From: UBA11865 sp035686605
GTDB lineage: Bacteria; Chloroflexota; Anaerolineae; Promineifilales; Promineifilaceae
Assembly (NCBI GenBank): GCA_035686605.1
Contig: DASRZI010000349.1
Coordinates: forward strand, 1-30,632
Length of the DNA stretch: 30,632 nt
Reading direction: 5' to 3'
Shown: positions 22,423 to 29,750 of the stretch, in pieces
Layout of the letters: each line of letters begins with the position of its first letter
Position numbering within the stretch: position 1 is the first letter of the stretch
Position numbers and translations under genes: made by a program
The notes under the pieces: generated by a model
Seen by the model: only the letters and a program-made list of their open reading frames with translations
Database searches by the model: none
What the model was told of the DNA's origin: nothing

Positions 22423-22938
22423 TTAAGGTGCAGCCGTACCTTTACCTTTGAGGAATACTCTGGCAACCATCGAGATACCAATACCGATCAGCACGATGGC
22501 AAGGACAAAGCTGATACCCAGTCCTAGCCCCAAGAACGAACCGAAAATTGCGAATAGAATAAGACCAATCACGATGAGCCTGCCGCCCTCGCGAAGCCCT
22601 GCGGAAAAGTTTCCTTGGATAGCGCGCGATATGATAATGCCAATACCGATGAATACCAGGATTAGGGTCCAGGAGTATGCCCAGCTATCCCAGGCGCTGT
22701 TAACATTTTGGTAGTAAAGCATCAGACCGATACCGCCTAATAAACTGCCTGGGACGGCCAAGCCAGGTGAACCGACAAAGGCGCCAAGAAGAAACAGCCC
22801 GCCGATAAAAACGATTATCAGCGGCCAATGTTGATTTATGTTAAGTAGATCCGAGACATTGGGAAATAGGGGCAGCAGTAATAGAATGACGCCCACCCCG
22901 ATCAATATCAGACCTGCAAGAATCGTGCTTCCTTTCAT
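22423..22938 (-). CDS. LiaF/LiaI-like membrane protein
   Basis: 171-residue protein that is nearly all membrane: four to six hydrophobic helices, rich in Gly, Ile and Leu, with N-x-x-x-H-W-P-L-I-I-V-F-I-G near residues 35-47 and repeated L-I-x-I-G-x-G-I. The helix pairs with a W-P-L-I/I-G signature resemble the transmembrane part of LiaF/LiaI (DUF5668-type) proteins that belong to cell-envelope stress regulons. No C-terminal LiaF globular domain is present. I chose ATG 22938 because GGGAGG lies seven bases upstream; an in-frame TTG eight codons earlier overlaps it. Location near pspC and pspA supports a stress role, although each gene in this stretch appears to be transcribed alone. Confidence 0.78.
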   Translation of the reverse strand: MKGSTILAGLILIGVGVILLLLPLFPNVSDLLNINQHWPLIIVFIGGLFLLGAFVGSPGLAVPGSLLGGIGLMLYYQNVNSAWDSWAYSWTLILVFIGIGIIISRAIQGNFSAGLREGGRLIVIGLILFAIFGSFLGLGLGISFVLAIVLIGIGISMVARVFLKGKGTAAP

Positions 22939-23379
22939 AGTCAACCTCCCATCCCAATCCACGGATGGTCCTTGTCACGGGTCAATTTCTCTAATAACCG
23001 AGAACGTACAAAAGATGTCGTTTTCACCTTAAGTATAGTGCTGTACGTGTTTCAGTCCATTTCGGTCGCGAATTCTGAACTATAGACTAGCCCGCTCTGC
23101 TATTGGACAGCGTATGGGCCTGTCCTCTAGCGCGGGAGGTCTAGAGCTGCCATCGGTAAACTGAAGAGCACATATTGAAAACAAAATTGCCAGGCACATG
23201 GCAGCGCCCATCTCCCTTATATTGAGCGATGTATAATTCCTCTGCTGCGGGATCTGTTTTGTGTTAAACTGGACGTGACTACCCAAAGCAGCCTTGGTAT
23301 CGTCGAGTCAGGCAGGTGATGCTTCTGACTTGTGCCCGAAAATAGGCTGTTATTGCCAACCCCGAGAGGAGCGAACTTT
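22939..23379. other. 441-base divergent intergenic region
   Basis: Between the LiaF-like gene (-) and the D-2-hydroxyacid dehydrogenase gene (+). On the minus strand TGGACT (23059-23054), 16 bases and TATACT (23037-23032) form a possible promoter for the LiaF-like gene. On the plus strand TATAAT at 23232-23237 lacks a convincing -35. No coding frame with support and no clear hairpin. Confidence 0.45.
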
Positions 23380-24384
23380 ATGATCCAGGTTCTAGTTTAT
23401 GCACCGTTTTCCATGACACTAATGGATAGGTTTCGGGCCGTATCTTCTGAGTTGGTCATCGAGCAAGATGAACAACCGGCGGAACGCTGGCCCGAAAATC
23501 GCAAAACTGAAGCTGAAATACTATTCGCAGTTAGCGCTATTCCAACACCAGAGCAAGCGCCAAAACTGCGCTGGCTACAAACCCACTGGGCAGGCGTCGA
23601 ACACTTGTCAGAAGAGGCGATATGGGAAAGCGATATCACAATCACGAATACAAGCGGATTACATGCCCCGAATATTGGCCAGTACGTGATGGCCCAAATA
23701 CTTGCATGGGCGAATCGCATACCTCGATGGTTTCATTACCAGCAAAATGCAACTTGGCCAAAAGATCGCTGGCTGAAATTCTTACCCGATGAATTACGCG
23801 GCAGAACCCTTGGAATACTTGGCTATGGGAGTATAGGGCGGGAAGTGGCCCGTCTAGCCAAAGGATTCGGAATGACTGTATTGGCTACCAAGCGCGATGC
23901 CCGTCGCATTGAAGATGAAGGTTATATCGTCCCAGGAACGGGCGATCCTGAAGGATCCGTGGTCGATCGCATATATCCAGGTGAAGCCACGGCCATGATG
24001 GTAAGCGAGTGCGACTATGTCGTCATTACCTTGCCCGAGAGCCCCGGGACGCGTCATCTTGTGGATGAAGTGCTGTTGCGGAAAATGAAACCCGAAAGCT
24101 TCCTCGTAAACGTCGGAAGAGGATCCGTGATCAAGGAAGGAGACCTGATCCTAGCCTTGAAAAAGGGCTGGATCGCCGGCGCCGGATTGGATGTATTCGA
24201 CTCTGAACCGCTGCCCCCGGAAAGTCCACTTTGGTTCATGGAAAACGTCATTCTAACACCCCACATCAGCGGTTTTACACCGAATTATGACCTCCGGGCA
24301 GCCGACATATTCGAAGAAAACTTGCGCCGGTATGTGGCCAATCAGCCGCTCCTGAATGTAGTAGATCGAAGCACCGGTTATTAG
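23380..24384 (+). CDS. D-2-hydroxyacid dehydrogenase family protein
   Basis: 334-residue NAD(P)-dependent enzyme that would reduce a 2-keto acid to the D-2-hydroxy acid or the reverse. The Rossmann domain has T-L-G-I-L-G-Y-G-S-I-G-R-E-V-A-R (about residues 145-160); the catalytic Arg is in V-N-V-G-R-G, the Glu in D-V-F-D-S-E-P-L-P and the His in T-P-H-I-S-G. An acidic residue after the second beta strand is absent (A-T-K-R-D), which hints at NADP, as in glyoxylate/hydroxypyruvate reductases. About 20 residues (near 184-208) form an insertion between the dinucleotide loop and C-D-Y-V-V-I-T-L. GAGAGGAG lies before the ATG at 23380; an earlier in-frame GTG at 23332 has no such site. Substrate unknown. 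Confidence 0.88.
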   Translation: MIQVLVYAPFSMTLMDRFRAVSSELVIEQDEQPAERWPENRKTEAEILFAVSAIPTPEQAPKLRWLQTHWAGVEHLSEEAIWESDITITNTSGLHAPNIGQYVMAQILAWANRIPRWFHYQQNATWPKDRWLKFLPDELRGRTLGILGYGSIGREVARLAKGFGMTVLATKRDARRIEDEGYIVPGTGDPEGSVVDRIYPGEATAMMVSECDYVVITLPESPGTRHLVDEVLLRKMKPESFLVNVGRGSVIKEGDLILALKKGWIAGAGLDVFDSEPLPPESPLWFMENVILTPHISGFTPNYDLRAADIFEENLRRYVANQPLLNVVDRSTGY

Positions 24385-24487
24385 TCCTCTGTGCCTTTAT
24401 CTCTAGCAAATCACCATACCTCTTGCTAGAGAAATAATCGGAGCGAGAACCGTGATCTTCGATGCGAGGAAAAAGCAAGTTCTTCGA

Positions 24488-24515
24488 TTGGCTTTTAATT
24501 CCAAGCGTCTATAAT
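24488..24515 (+). promoter_or_regulatory. Promoter of the class II aldolase-like gene
   Basis: TTGGCT at 24488-24493, a 16-base spacer and a perfect TATAAT at 24510-24515. Transcription would start near 24522, leaving a leader of about 185 bases before the ATG, with the palindrome at about +9 to +35. Confidence 0.55.
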
Positions 24516-24529
24516 ACCATTCGCTCGAG

Positions 24530-24556
24530 TATCGATGCCGAAATTCGGCATCGATA
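24530..24556. promoter_or_regulatory. 27-bp perfect palindrome just after a promoter
   Basis: Arms of 13 bases, TATCGATGCCGAA and TTCGGCATCGATA, around a single A. It begins 14 bases after the -10 box, the classical place for a repressor operator. As RNA it would form a strong 5' hairpin. It is followed by TTTG only, so it is a poor intrinsic terminator. Confidence 0.75.
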
Positions 24557-24706
24557 TTTGACTGTTTAGCCCAGCAATATATCCGGGAAAGGATTGCCTG
24601 TTTGATAGAAGCTGGATCACCATTAAGTGGGCTTGTTACTGGTTTTATGGAATGCCATGATGGAAATCAGGTCCGTCGTTTTGTCAATAATTAAGGAGTA
24701 ATAGTG

Positions 24707-26116
24707 ATGATTGCGAAATCCGTTGATGCACTGATTGGCAGCCTTGCCGGATCAGTTACGGTGGACGGGGATGAAATTGAAATACAAGATGAGAGAATCA
24801 TTCAAGAGAAGATTGATGATCTCATTTACAGTGCCGTTTTTGGTGAAGACCTGGTCCGAGATGTCGCCCGCTGGCTGATCTGGGAGATCGGCCAGGAGCT
24901 CGGCATTAGCCTGACCTCCATTCACGAGCTTTACATGGCTGCAGGTAGGGGAGAACTTCCGAAGATCTTCACGGTTCCGGCGATAAATGTGCGAGCGATG
25001 AACTTCAACACATCCAGAGCGATATTCAGGGCGGCGAACAAACTGGATGTGGGAGCAATGCTATTCGAAATCGCTCGAAGCGAGATGAATTACACAGGCC
25101 AACGACCGATTGAATATTCAACGTCCGTCTTAGCCGCGGCTATTAAAGAAGGCTTTCGAGGTCCTATCTTCATCCAGGGCGACCACTTCCAAATTTCAGC
25201 CAAGAACTTTGCTGCGGATCCGGAAGAGGAAGTCGCCGCGGTCAAGGAGCTTATCAGCGAAGCTCTCGATGCGGGCTTCTACAACATCGATATTGACAGT
25301 TCAACCCTGGTAGATTTGAGCTTCGATGCCTTAAACGATCAGCAGCGGAATAACTATCAAGTTTGCGCGGAATTGACACGATATGTGAGGGAACAAGAGC
25401 CACAGGGAGTTACCGTGTCCCTCGGCGGCGAGATTGGTGAAGTCGGGGGTCACAATTCGACCGTGGCCGAGCTCAACGCTTTCATGGAGGGCTACAATCA
25501 GGAGATCCGGGACACAACGGGTATCTCAAAGATATCGGTCCAGACGGGCACGAGCCACGGTGGCGTTGTCCTTCCTGACGGAACCCTTGCTCAGGTCAGC
25601 GTGGATTTTGATACCCTGAAGGACCTTAGCCGCGAAGCCAGGAATAAGTACAGTCTTGGAGGCGCAGTTCAGCACGGGGCATCAACCCTGCCGGCGAGCG
25701 CATTTGGGAAGTTCCCTGAATCCGAAGCAATTGAGATTCATCTGGCTACAAACTTCCAGAACATCATCTACGATAATTTGCCGGAAGAGCTCGTGGCTGA
25801 GGCATATGATTACGTGCGGACCGAATTGAAAAATGAGTGGAAAGAGGGCAAAACTGAAGACCAGTTCTTGTACTCCTCTAGAAAGAAAGCAATTGGTCCC
25901 TTCAAGAAGCAGTGGTGGGATGTTGATGTTGATGTAAAGTCAAATCTCGGAGACATCCTTCAAGAGCAGTTTGAGTTTTTGTTTACGAAACTCAATGTCA
26001 CTGGAACTAAGCGATTTACTCAGGAGGTCACAACCGTTATCAAACAACATAGGCCTCGACCACTGATTGCGACGAAAGAGAGCCAGTTAAAAGTCGCCAG
26101 CGATTTGGCAGACTAG
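24707..26116 (+). CDS. Long class II fructose-bisphosphate aldolase-like protein
   Basis: 469-residue protein of the class II (metal-dependent) aldolase family, which cleaves or joins dihydroxyacetone phosphate-type substrates. Expected zinc ligands and catalytic Asp can be placed: G-D-H near residue 160 (the family has H-x-D-H, here Q-G-D-H), G-E-I-G-E-V-G-G-H near 245, G-T-S-H-G-G near 286 and G-A-V-Q-H-G-A-S-T near 323. About 90 N-terminal residues precede the barrel, and about 100 residues beyond the last ligand complete it, so it is far longer than the usual 285-350. AAGGAG lies eight bases before ATG 24707 (a GTG at 24704 is also possible). Whether it acts on fructose 1,6-bisphosphate or another sugar phosphate is not settled by the sequence. 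Confidence 0.82.
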   Translation: MIAKSVDALIGSLAGSVTVDGDEIEIQDERIIQEKIDDLIYSAVFGEDLVRDVARWLIWEIGQELGISLTSIHELYMAAGRGELPKIFTVPAINVRAMNFNTSRAIFRAANKLDVGAMLFEIARSEMNYTGQRPIEYSTSVLAAAIKEGFRGPIFIQGDHFQISAKNFAADPEEEVAAVKELISEALDAGFYNIDIDSSTLVDLSFDALNDQQRNNYQVCAELTRYVREQEPQGVTVSLGGEIGEVGGHNSTVAELNAFMEGYNQEIRDTTGISKISVQTGTSHGGVVLPDGTLAQVSVDFDTLKDLSREARNKYSLGGAVQHGASTLPASAFGKFPESEAIEIHLATNFQNIIYDNLPEELVAEAYDYVRTELKNEWKEGKTEDQFLYSSRKKAIGPFKKQWWDVDVDVKSNLGDILQEQFEFLFTKLNVTGTKRFTQEVTTVIKQHRPRPLIATKESQLKVASDLAD

Positions 26117-26128
26117 ATTATTTCTGAA

Positions 26129-26186
26129 GACAACTATTAGTTCAATTGTTGTCGAGCCCGGATTCTCGACGAGCTGGGTCAGGCTC
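26129..26186 (+). promoter_or_regulatory. Two stem-loops in the trpF leader
   Basis: GACAAC (26129-26134) pairs with GTTGTC (26148-26153); directly after it GAGCC (26154-26158) pairs with GGCTC (26182-26186), with CTCG-A-CGAG nested inside. The second stem includes the AGG that would serve as the trpF ribosome site, so folding could limit translation. No T-run follows either stem. Confidence 0.4.
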
Positions 26187-26190
26187 TAAT

Positions 26191-26850
26191 GTGAAAATCA
26201 AAATCTGCGGGATAACTCGGCTGGAAGATGCGTCGATCGCCAGGGATGCTGGCGTCGATTACCTGGGCTTCATTCTCTACGAGCGCAGCCCACGGTATGT
26301 GGAACCAGGCCAAGTGAGGGCGATTGTGCGGGAGTTGAGGGCATCGGACAGATGCCCTATTCTGATCGGCGTATTTGTTAACAAATCGGCCGCTTCTGTT
26401 GCCTCTCTCCTCGACCAATGCGGGCTGGATCTGGCGCAGTTGAGCGGTGAAGAAGCGCCTGCATCCATAACCGATCCGACATCGCCAATCTATGGAAGAA
26501 GCTTCAAGGGTATTCGTCCGCAGACCACTTCTGAGGCAAGATCCGACGCCGAAATATACCTTCCTCCGGACCCGGCGGAGGACCAGCCCTACTTACTCCT
26601 CGATGCCTATCACACGACCCTCCGTGGAGGAACTGGAAAGCAGGCTGACTGGCAGATCGCGGCCGAACTCAGTCGACTCATACCCCAGCTTATGCTCGCC
26701 GGTGGTCTTAATGCTTCAAACGTTGGCGCAGCGATCAAAACGGTTCAGCCTTTTGCTGTAGATACCGCCAGCGGTGTGGAAGAAAGCCCAGGCATCAAAG
26801 ATCCCGAGAAAGTCCGGGCTTTCATCCAGGCCTGCAGGAGCACTGTATAA
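26191..26850 (+). CDS. trpF: Phosphoribosylanthranilate isomerase
   Basis: 219-residue TIM-barrel enzyme of tryptophan synthesis that isomerises N-(5-phosphoribosyl)anthranilate to the carboxyphenylamino-deoxyribulose phosphate. Family marks are K-I-C-G-I-T at the start (catalytic Cys), G-F-I-L-Y-E-R-S-P-R-Y-V, I-G-V-F-V-N, L-L-D-A-Y for the catalytic Asp, L-A-G-G-L-N-A-S-N-V and V-D-T-A-S-G-V-E-E-S-P-G-I-K-D at the phosphate site. I chose GTG 26191, which gives the standard M-K-I-K-I-C-G start; a TTG 15 codons earlier adds residues unlike the family. It follows the aldolase-like gene by 74 bases and precedes the Nudix gene. Confidence 0.94.
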   Translation: MKIKICGITRLEDASIARDAGVDYLGFILYERSPRYVEPGQVRAIVRELRASDRCPILIGVFVNKSAASVASLLDQCGLDLAQLSGEEAPASITDPTSPIYGRSFKGIRPQTTSEARSDAEIYLPPDPAEDQPYLLLDAYHTTLRGGTGKQADWQIAAELSRLIPQLMLAGGLNASNVGAAIKTVQPFAVDTASGVEESPGIKDPEKVRAFIQACRSTV

Positions 26851-26851
26851 T
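26846..26851 (+). promoter_or_regulatory. TATAAT box at the trpF stop codon
   Basis: TGTATAAT overlaps the trpF stop and could drive the Nudix gene from near 26858. There is no good -35, so this is a weak call. Confidence 0.3.
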
Positions 26852-26952
26852 CCTGGAGCACCAAATAATTAGCTAAGTTCAGCGCCTTATTGGAGAAAAG
26901 GCCCGACGAAACTCGTAATGATAGTGGTTGGAAGTTAATAGACTCAATCAAC

Positions 26953-27543
26953 ATGTTAGAACCATCAACCGAGAAACAAACTCCTGATGATGCAAAGTCG
27001 CCTATCAAAGCTGTCTCTAGCCGAATCGCCTGGACGTCACCGTGGTATCGCGTGCGTCAGGACAAAGTCCTGCTTCCGGATGGCTCGCCGGGTGTTTTCA
27101 ACATTGTCGAGCATTCCGGTGCGGTCTGGATCATCCCAGTTACGAGAGAGGGCAAAGTCGTACTGCTCCGCCATTATCGATATTCCGTTGACGACTGGTG
27201 TTGGGAGATTCCTGCTGGCGGGATTAAGGATGGACTCTCGATGGAAGAAACAGCCCTGGCTGAGTTGAAGGAAGAGGTGGGAGGTACGGCCAGCGAACTG
27301 ATCTACATCGGACAGTTCTATACCTCGAATGGGATAAGCAACGAAGTCGCTCATATTTTCCTCGCTCTTGGTGTCGAACTGGGTGAAACAGACCACGAAC
27401 CAGCCGAGGTCATCGAAATTCACCTGAAACCTCTCGATGAGATAATGGAAATGGCTCACCATAATGAGATAAGTGACGGTCCGTCAGCGCTGGCCTTATT
27501 TTTGTGCGAAGAAAGATTACGTCATCGCATTCTATTAACTTAA
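26953..27543 (+). CDS. Nudix hydrolase, ADP-ribose pyrophosphatase-like
   Basis: 196-residue Nudix enzyme that likely splits ADP-ribose or a related nucleoside diphosphate compound. An N-terminal beta region with L-L-P-D-G-S-P-G-V-F-N-I-V-E-H is followed by V-V-L-L-R-H-Y-R-Y, W-C-W-E-I-P-A-G-G and the Nudix box. The box reads G-G-I-K-D-G-L-S-M-E-E-T-A-L-A-E-L-K-E-E-V-G, so the metal-binding E-L-x-E-E is kept, but the Glu at the x5 position is Leu and the usual Arg is Ala. N-E-V-A-H-I-F-L-A follows. The start is uncertain: ATG 26953 has no Shine-Dalgarno, and a TTG at 26890 would add 21 residues. It sits between trpF and trpB with no known part in tryptophan synthesis. Confidence 0.87.
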   Translation: MLEPSTEKQTPDDAKSPIKAVSSRIAWTSPWYRVRQDKVLLPDGSPGVFNIVEHSGAVWIIPVTREGKVVLLRHYRYSVDDWCWEIPAGGIKDGLSMEETALAELKEEVGGTASELIYIGQFYTSNGISNEVAHIFLALGVELGETDHEPAEVIEIHLKPLDEIMEMAHHNEISDGPSALALFLCEERLRHRILLT

Positions 27544-27592
27544 CATAATCCCCGACATCAATCATAATGCCGGCCGCACTTCGCTAGACGAT

Positions 27593-27643
27593 CTTTACAT
27601 AAAGTTATTGAAAATACAGTATTATCGACGACAGGTCTATAAT
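27593..27643 (+). promoter_or_regulatory. trpB upstream region: CTTTACATAAAG palindrome and TATAAT box
   Basis: CTTTACATAAAG (27593-27604) is a perfect inverted repeat with a two-base centre, matching the motif at 4651 and 6807. TATAAT at 27638-27643 would start transcription near 27650, 29 bases before trpB, but no fitting -35 stands 15-19 bases before it. If the box is used, the palindrome lies at about -57 to -46, in a position suited to an activator. Confidence 0.4.
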
Positions 27644-27678
27644 GACCGGCAAGATTTAGGAATAGTGGGAACGCATCG

Positions 27679-28884
27679 ATGACAGATCCGGCTGAAGACC
27701 AAGTTAAAAGAGGCAGATTTGGGCCATATGGCGGCCAATTCGTGCCGGAAACCATCATGCCAGCCTTGGAAGAATTGGAATCGGCCTATGACCAGGCTCA
27801 ATCCGATCCTTCCTTTAGGGAGGAGCTAGCCGGTCTGCTGAAATCCTATGTGGGCAGGCCAACGCCGTTGACCTTTGCCGGCAGATTGAGCGGACAGCTT
27901 GGGGGTGCACAGATCTTTCTCAAACGCGAGGATTTAAACCACAGTGGAGCCCACAAAATCAATAATGCCCTCGGTCAAGCGCTGCTGGCCAAACGAATGG
28001 GTAAGAGGCGAATCGTGGCTGAGACAGGCGCTGGACAGCATGGAGTCGGCACAGCCACCGCTTGCGCTTTGTTGGGAATGGAGTGCGTCGTCTATATGGG
28101 GACGGTAGACATGGCCCGCCAGGAGCCAAATGTCTTCCGTATGAAGCTGCTCGGCTCCGAGGTCCGACCTGTCGAGAGCGGCAGCAAGACCCTCAAGGAT
28201 GCCATTAACGAATCCATCCGGGATTGGGTGACCAATGTCGAAACAACGCACTACCTGCTGGGTTCGGTTTTGGGTCCGCACCCATATCCGACAATGGTCA
28301 GGGATTTTCAGAGTGTCATCGGTCTTGAAGCCAGGGAACAAGTCTTGGAGAGCTGCGGCCGTTTACCCGATCTTATCATTGCCTGCGTAGGTGGCGGCAG
28401 CAACGCCATGGGCATCTTCCATGCCTTCCGTGATGATGAGCGAGTCGATCTGCTCGGCGTGGAAGCGGGTGGGGAGGGGATCCAGGGAGGTCGCCATGCT
28501 TCTCGATTCGCCGACCCAGATGTTTCTCGCGTCGGCGTCCTGCACGGCACCAAGAGCTACGTCATGCAGACGCCAGATGGCCAGATCATGGAAACGCACA
28601 GCATAAGCGCTGGGCTGGATTACCCAAGTGTCGGACCGGAACACGCCTGGTTGCGGGATATTGAACGAGCTGGCTACACCTACGCTACCGATCAGGAGGC
28701 TCTACAAGCCTTCAAAATGCTTTCAGAACTCGAGGGGATAATACCGGCCTTGGAATCCAGCCACGCAGTGGCAGAGGCTATCAAGCAAGCACCACGAATG
28801 GACAAAGACCAGATCATTCTCGTCAACCTTTCTGGACGGGGAGACAAAGATCTGGACACCGTCATCCGAGAACTGGACATCTAG
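27679..28884 (+). CDS. trpB: Tryptophan synthase beta chain
   Basis: 401-residue pyridoxal-phosphate enzyme that joins indole and serine to make tryptophan. It starts G-R-F-G-P-Y-G-G-Q-F-V-P-E-T, the TrpB1 opening. The cofactor lysine is Lys93 in H-S-G-A-H-K-I-N-N-A; E-T-G-A-G-Q-H-G-V and the phosphate-binding G-G-G-S-N-A-M-G follow, then E-A-G-G, H-S-I-S-A-G-L-D-Y-P and L-S-G-R-G-D-K-D near the end. It has the features of the TrpA-dependent TrpB1 type, not TrpB2. GGGA lies eight bases before the ATG. trpA is not directly downstream: the next gene is on the opposite strand, so the alpha subunit must be encoded elsewhere. Confidence 0.97.
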   Translation: MTDPAEDQVKRGRFGPYGGQFVPETIMPALEELESAYDQAQSDPSFREELAGLLKSYVGRPTPLTFAGRLSGQLGGAQIFLKREDLNHSGAHKINNALGQALLAKRMGKRRIVAETGAGQHGVGTATACALLGMECVVYMGTVDMARQEPNVFRMKLLGSEVRPVESGSKTLKDAINESIRDWVTNVETTHYLLGSVLGPHPYPTMVRDFQSVIGLEAREQVLESCGRLPDLIIACVGGGSNAMGIFHAFRDDERVDLLGVEAGGEGIQGGRHASRFADPDVSRVGVLHGTKSYVMQTPDGQIMETHSISAGLDYPSVGPEHAWLRDIERAGYTYATDQEALQAFKMLSELEGIIPALESSHAVAEAIKQAPRMDKDQIILVNLSGRGDKDLDTVIRELDI

Positions 28885-28984
28885 AAATACCTTTAAAGAT
28901 ACAGCGACCGGCGCCCGATAGTCTCGAATCCCCAGGTATTCGTCCGTTTGCTACCGCGTGATAAACCCTAACTATGCAGAATGA

Positions 28985-28998
28985 AATATTATGTAAAG
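28985..28998. promoter_or_regulatory. TTTACATAATATT motif between trpB and the putative nuclease
   Basis: The minus strand reads CTTTACATAATATT here. It belongs to the ACATAAW group but lies between two convergent gene ends, so a promoter role for a flanking gene is unlikely. Confidence 0.25.
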
Positions 28999-29025
28999 CA
29001 ATTAATCAATTTGGATTGATCATCA

Positions 29026-29724
29026 TTAGACTAAATTCGGACCGGGCTGGTCGCTGAGGGCGTAAAACTTATACCGGTCTCTATGCCCGATGCAGCTAAT
29101 TACATCCATTCTGCTTAGACAATAGGTCATCTTCCGGGCGAGACTTACCCGCAATTTCAGGACTTTGGCAAGATCTCGGTTCGTGAAACCATCTGCCAGG
29201 GTGGGGGGGACTAGAGCCCGATAGCTATCGGGCCAGGTGAAAGTGCGTGATTCTACAACTGAGATGAGACGCCTATCGGCGATGCTCCATCCTTTACGAC
29301 GCCAACTCCCCCGCCCATCATCTTTCCAGACCACCTCTTCCTGTGTCATTAGCACCTCAATTGTGAAACCAGGGTGCGAGACCAAGGCAGGGATACTAAC
29401 CAGGGAATCGAAGAGATTTTCCAACCGACCGCGCTTTGGTGATTTGCGGCGTTTCAGCTGACGCCCGTTTTTATCTGTCCGTATAATCCATCGTTCTCGA
29501 GCGATCGGATAAACCAGTTGAACCGGGTGATCACGCAAGAGGTGTTTTAACTTCTTCTTTATGGCCCCGAAATTGCCGGTCTGGATCTCTATCAGCTCAT
29601 TTCCCCGAACCAGGTCAATCAGATATCCGTCGACCTCATCTTCAATGCGATCATCAGGTCTCGCGTACCAATCTTTTAAGGCCGCGTGCAACGAAGTTTC
29701 GCGAAGGGTGCCAATGTGATTCAT
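29026..29724 (-). CDS. Putative PD-(D/E)XK nuclease with C-terminal helix-turn-helix
   Basis: 232-residue protein without a family name I can give. The N-terminal part looks like a PD-(D/E)XK core: Glu9 in L-R-E-T-S-L-H-A-A-L-K, Asp32 and Asp37 in V-D-G-Y-L-I-D-L-V, and Glu46-x-Gln48 in L-I-E-I-Q-T-G-N-F, with Gln in place of Lys, as in some members of the superfamily. A basic region (about 105-120, K-R-R-K-S-P-K-R-G-R) follows. The C-terminal 60 residues, with T-N-R-D-L-A-K-V-L-K-L-R-V-S-L-A-R-K, resemble a winged-helix domain. It follows the amidohydrolase stop by 26 bases, so they may share a transcript. There is no Shine-Dalgarno. A role in DNA or RNA processing is inference; no partner defence or repair gene is visible. 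Confidence 0.6.
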   Translation of the reverse strand: MNHIGTLRETSLHAALKDWYARPDDRIEDEVDGYLIDLVRGNELIEIQTGNFGAIKKKLKHLLRDHPVQLVYPIARERWIIRTDKNGRQLKRRKSPKRGRLENLFDSLVSIPALVSHPGFTIEVLMTQEEVVWKDDGRGSWRRKGWSIADRRLISVVESRTFTWPDSYRALVPPTLADGFTNRDLAKVLKLRVSLARKMTYCLSRMDVISCIGHRDRYKFYALSDQPGPNLV

Positions 29725-29750
29725 CAGCGACCGTTTATCGTCCCTACCAC

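Larger units (their letters stand above)
24385..24706. other. 322-base leader and promoter region of the aldolase-like gene
   Basis: Contains the promoter at 24488-24515 and the palindrome at 24530-24556 described separately, followed by about 150 bases of untranslated leader. I see no coding frame or further structure in it. Confidence 0.5.
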
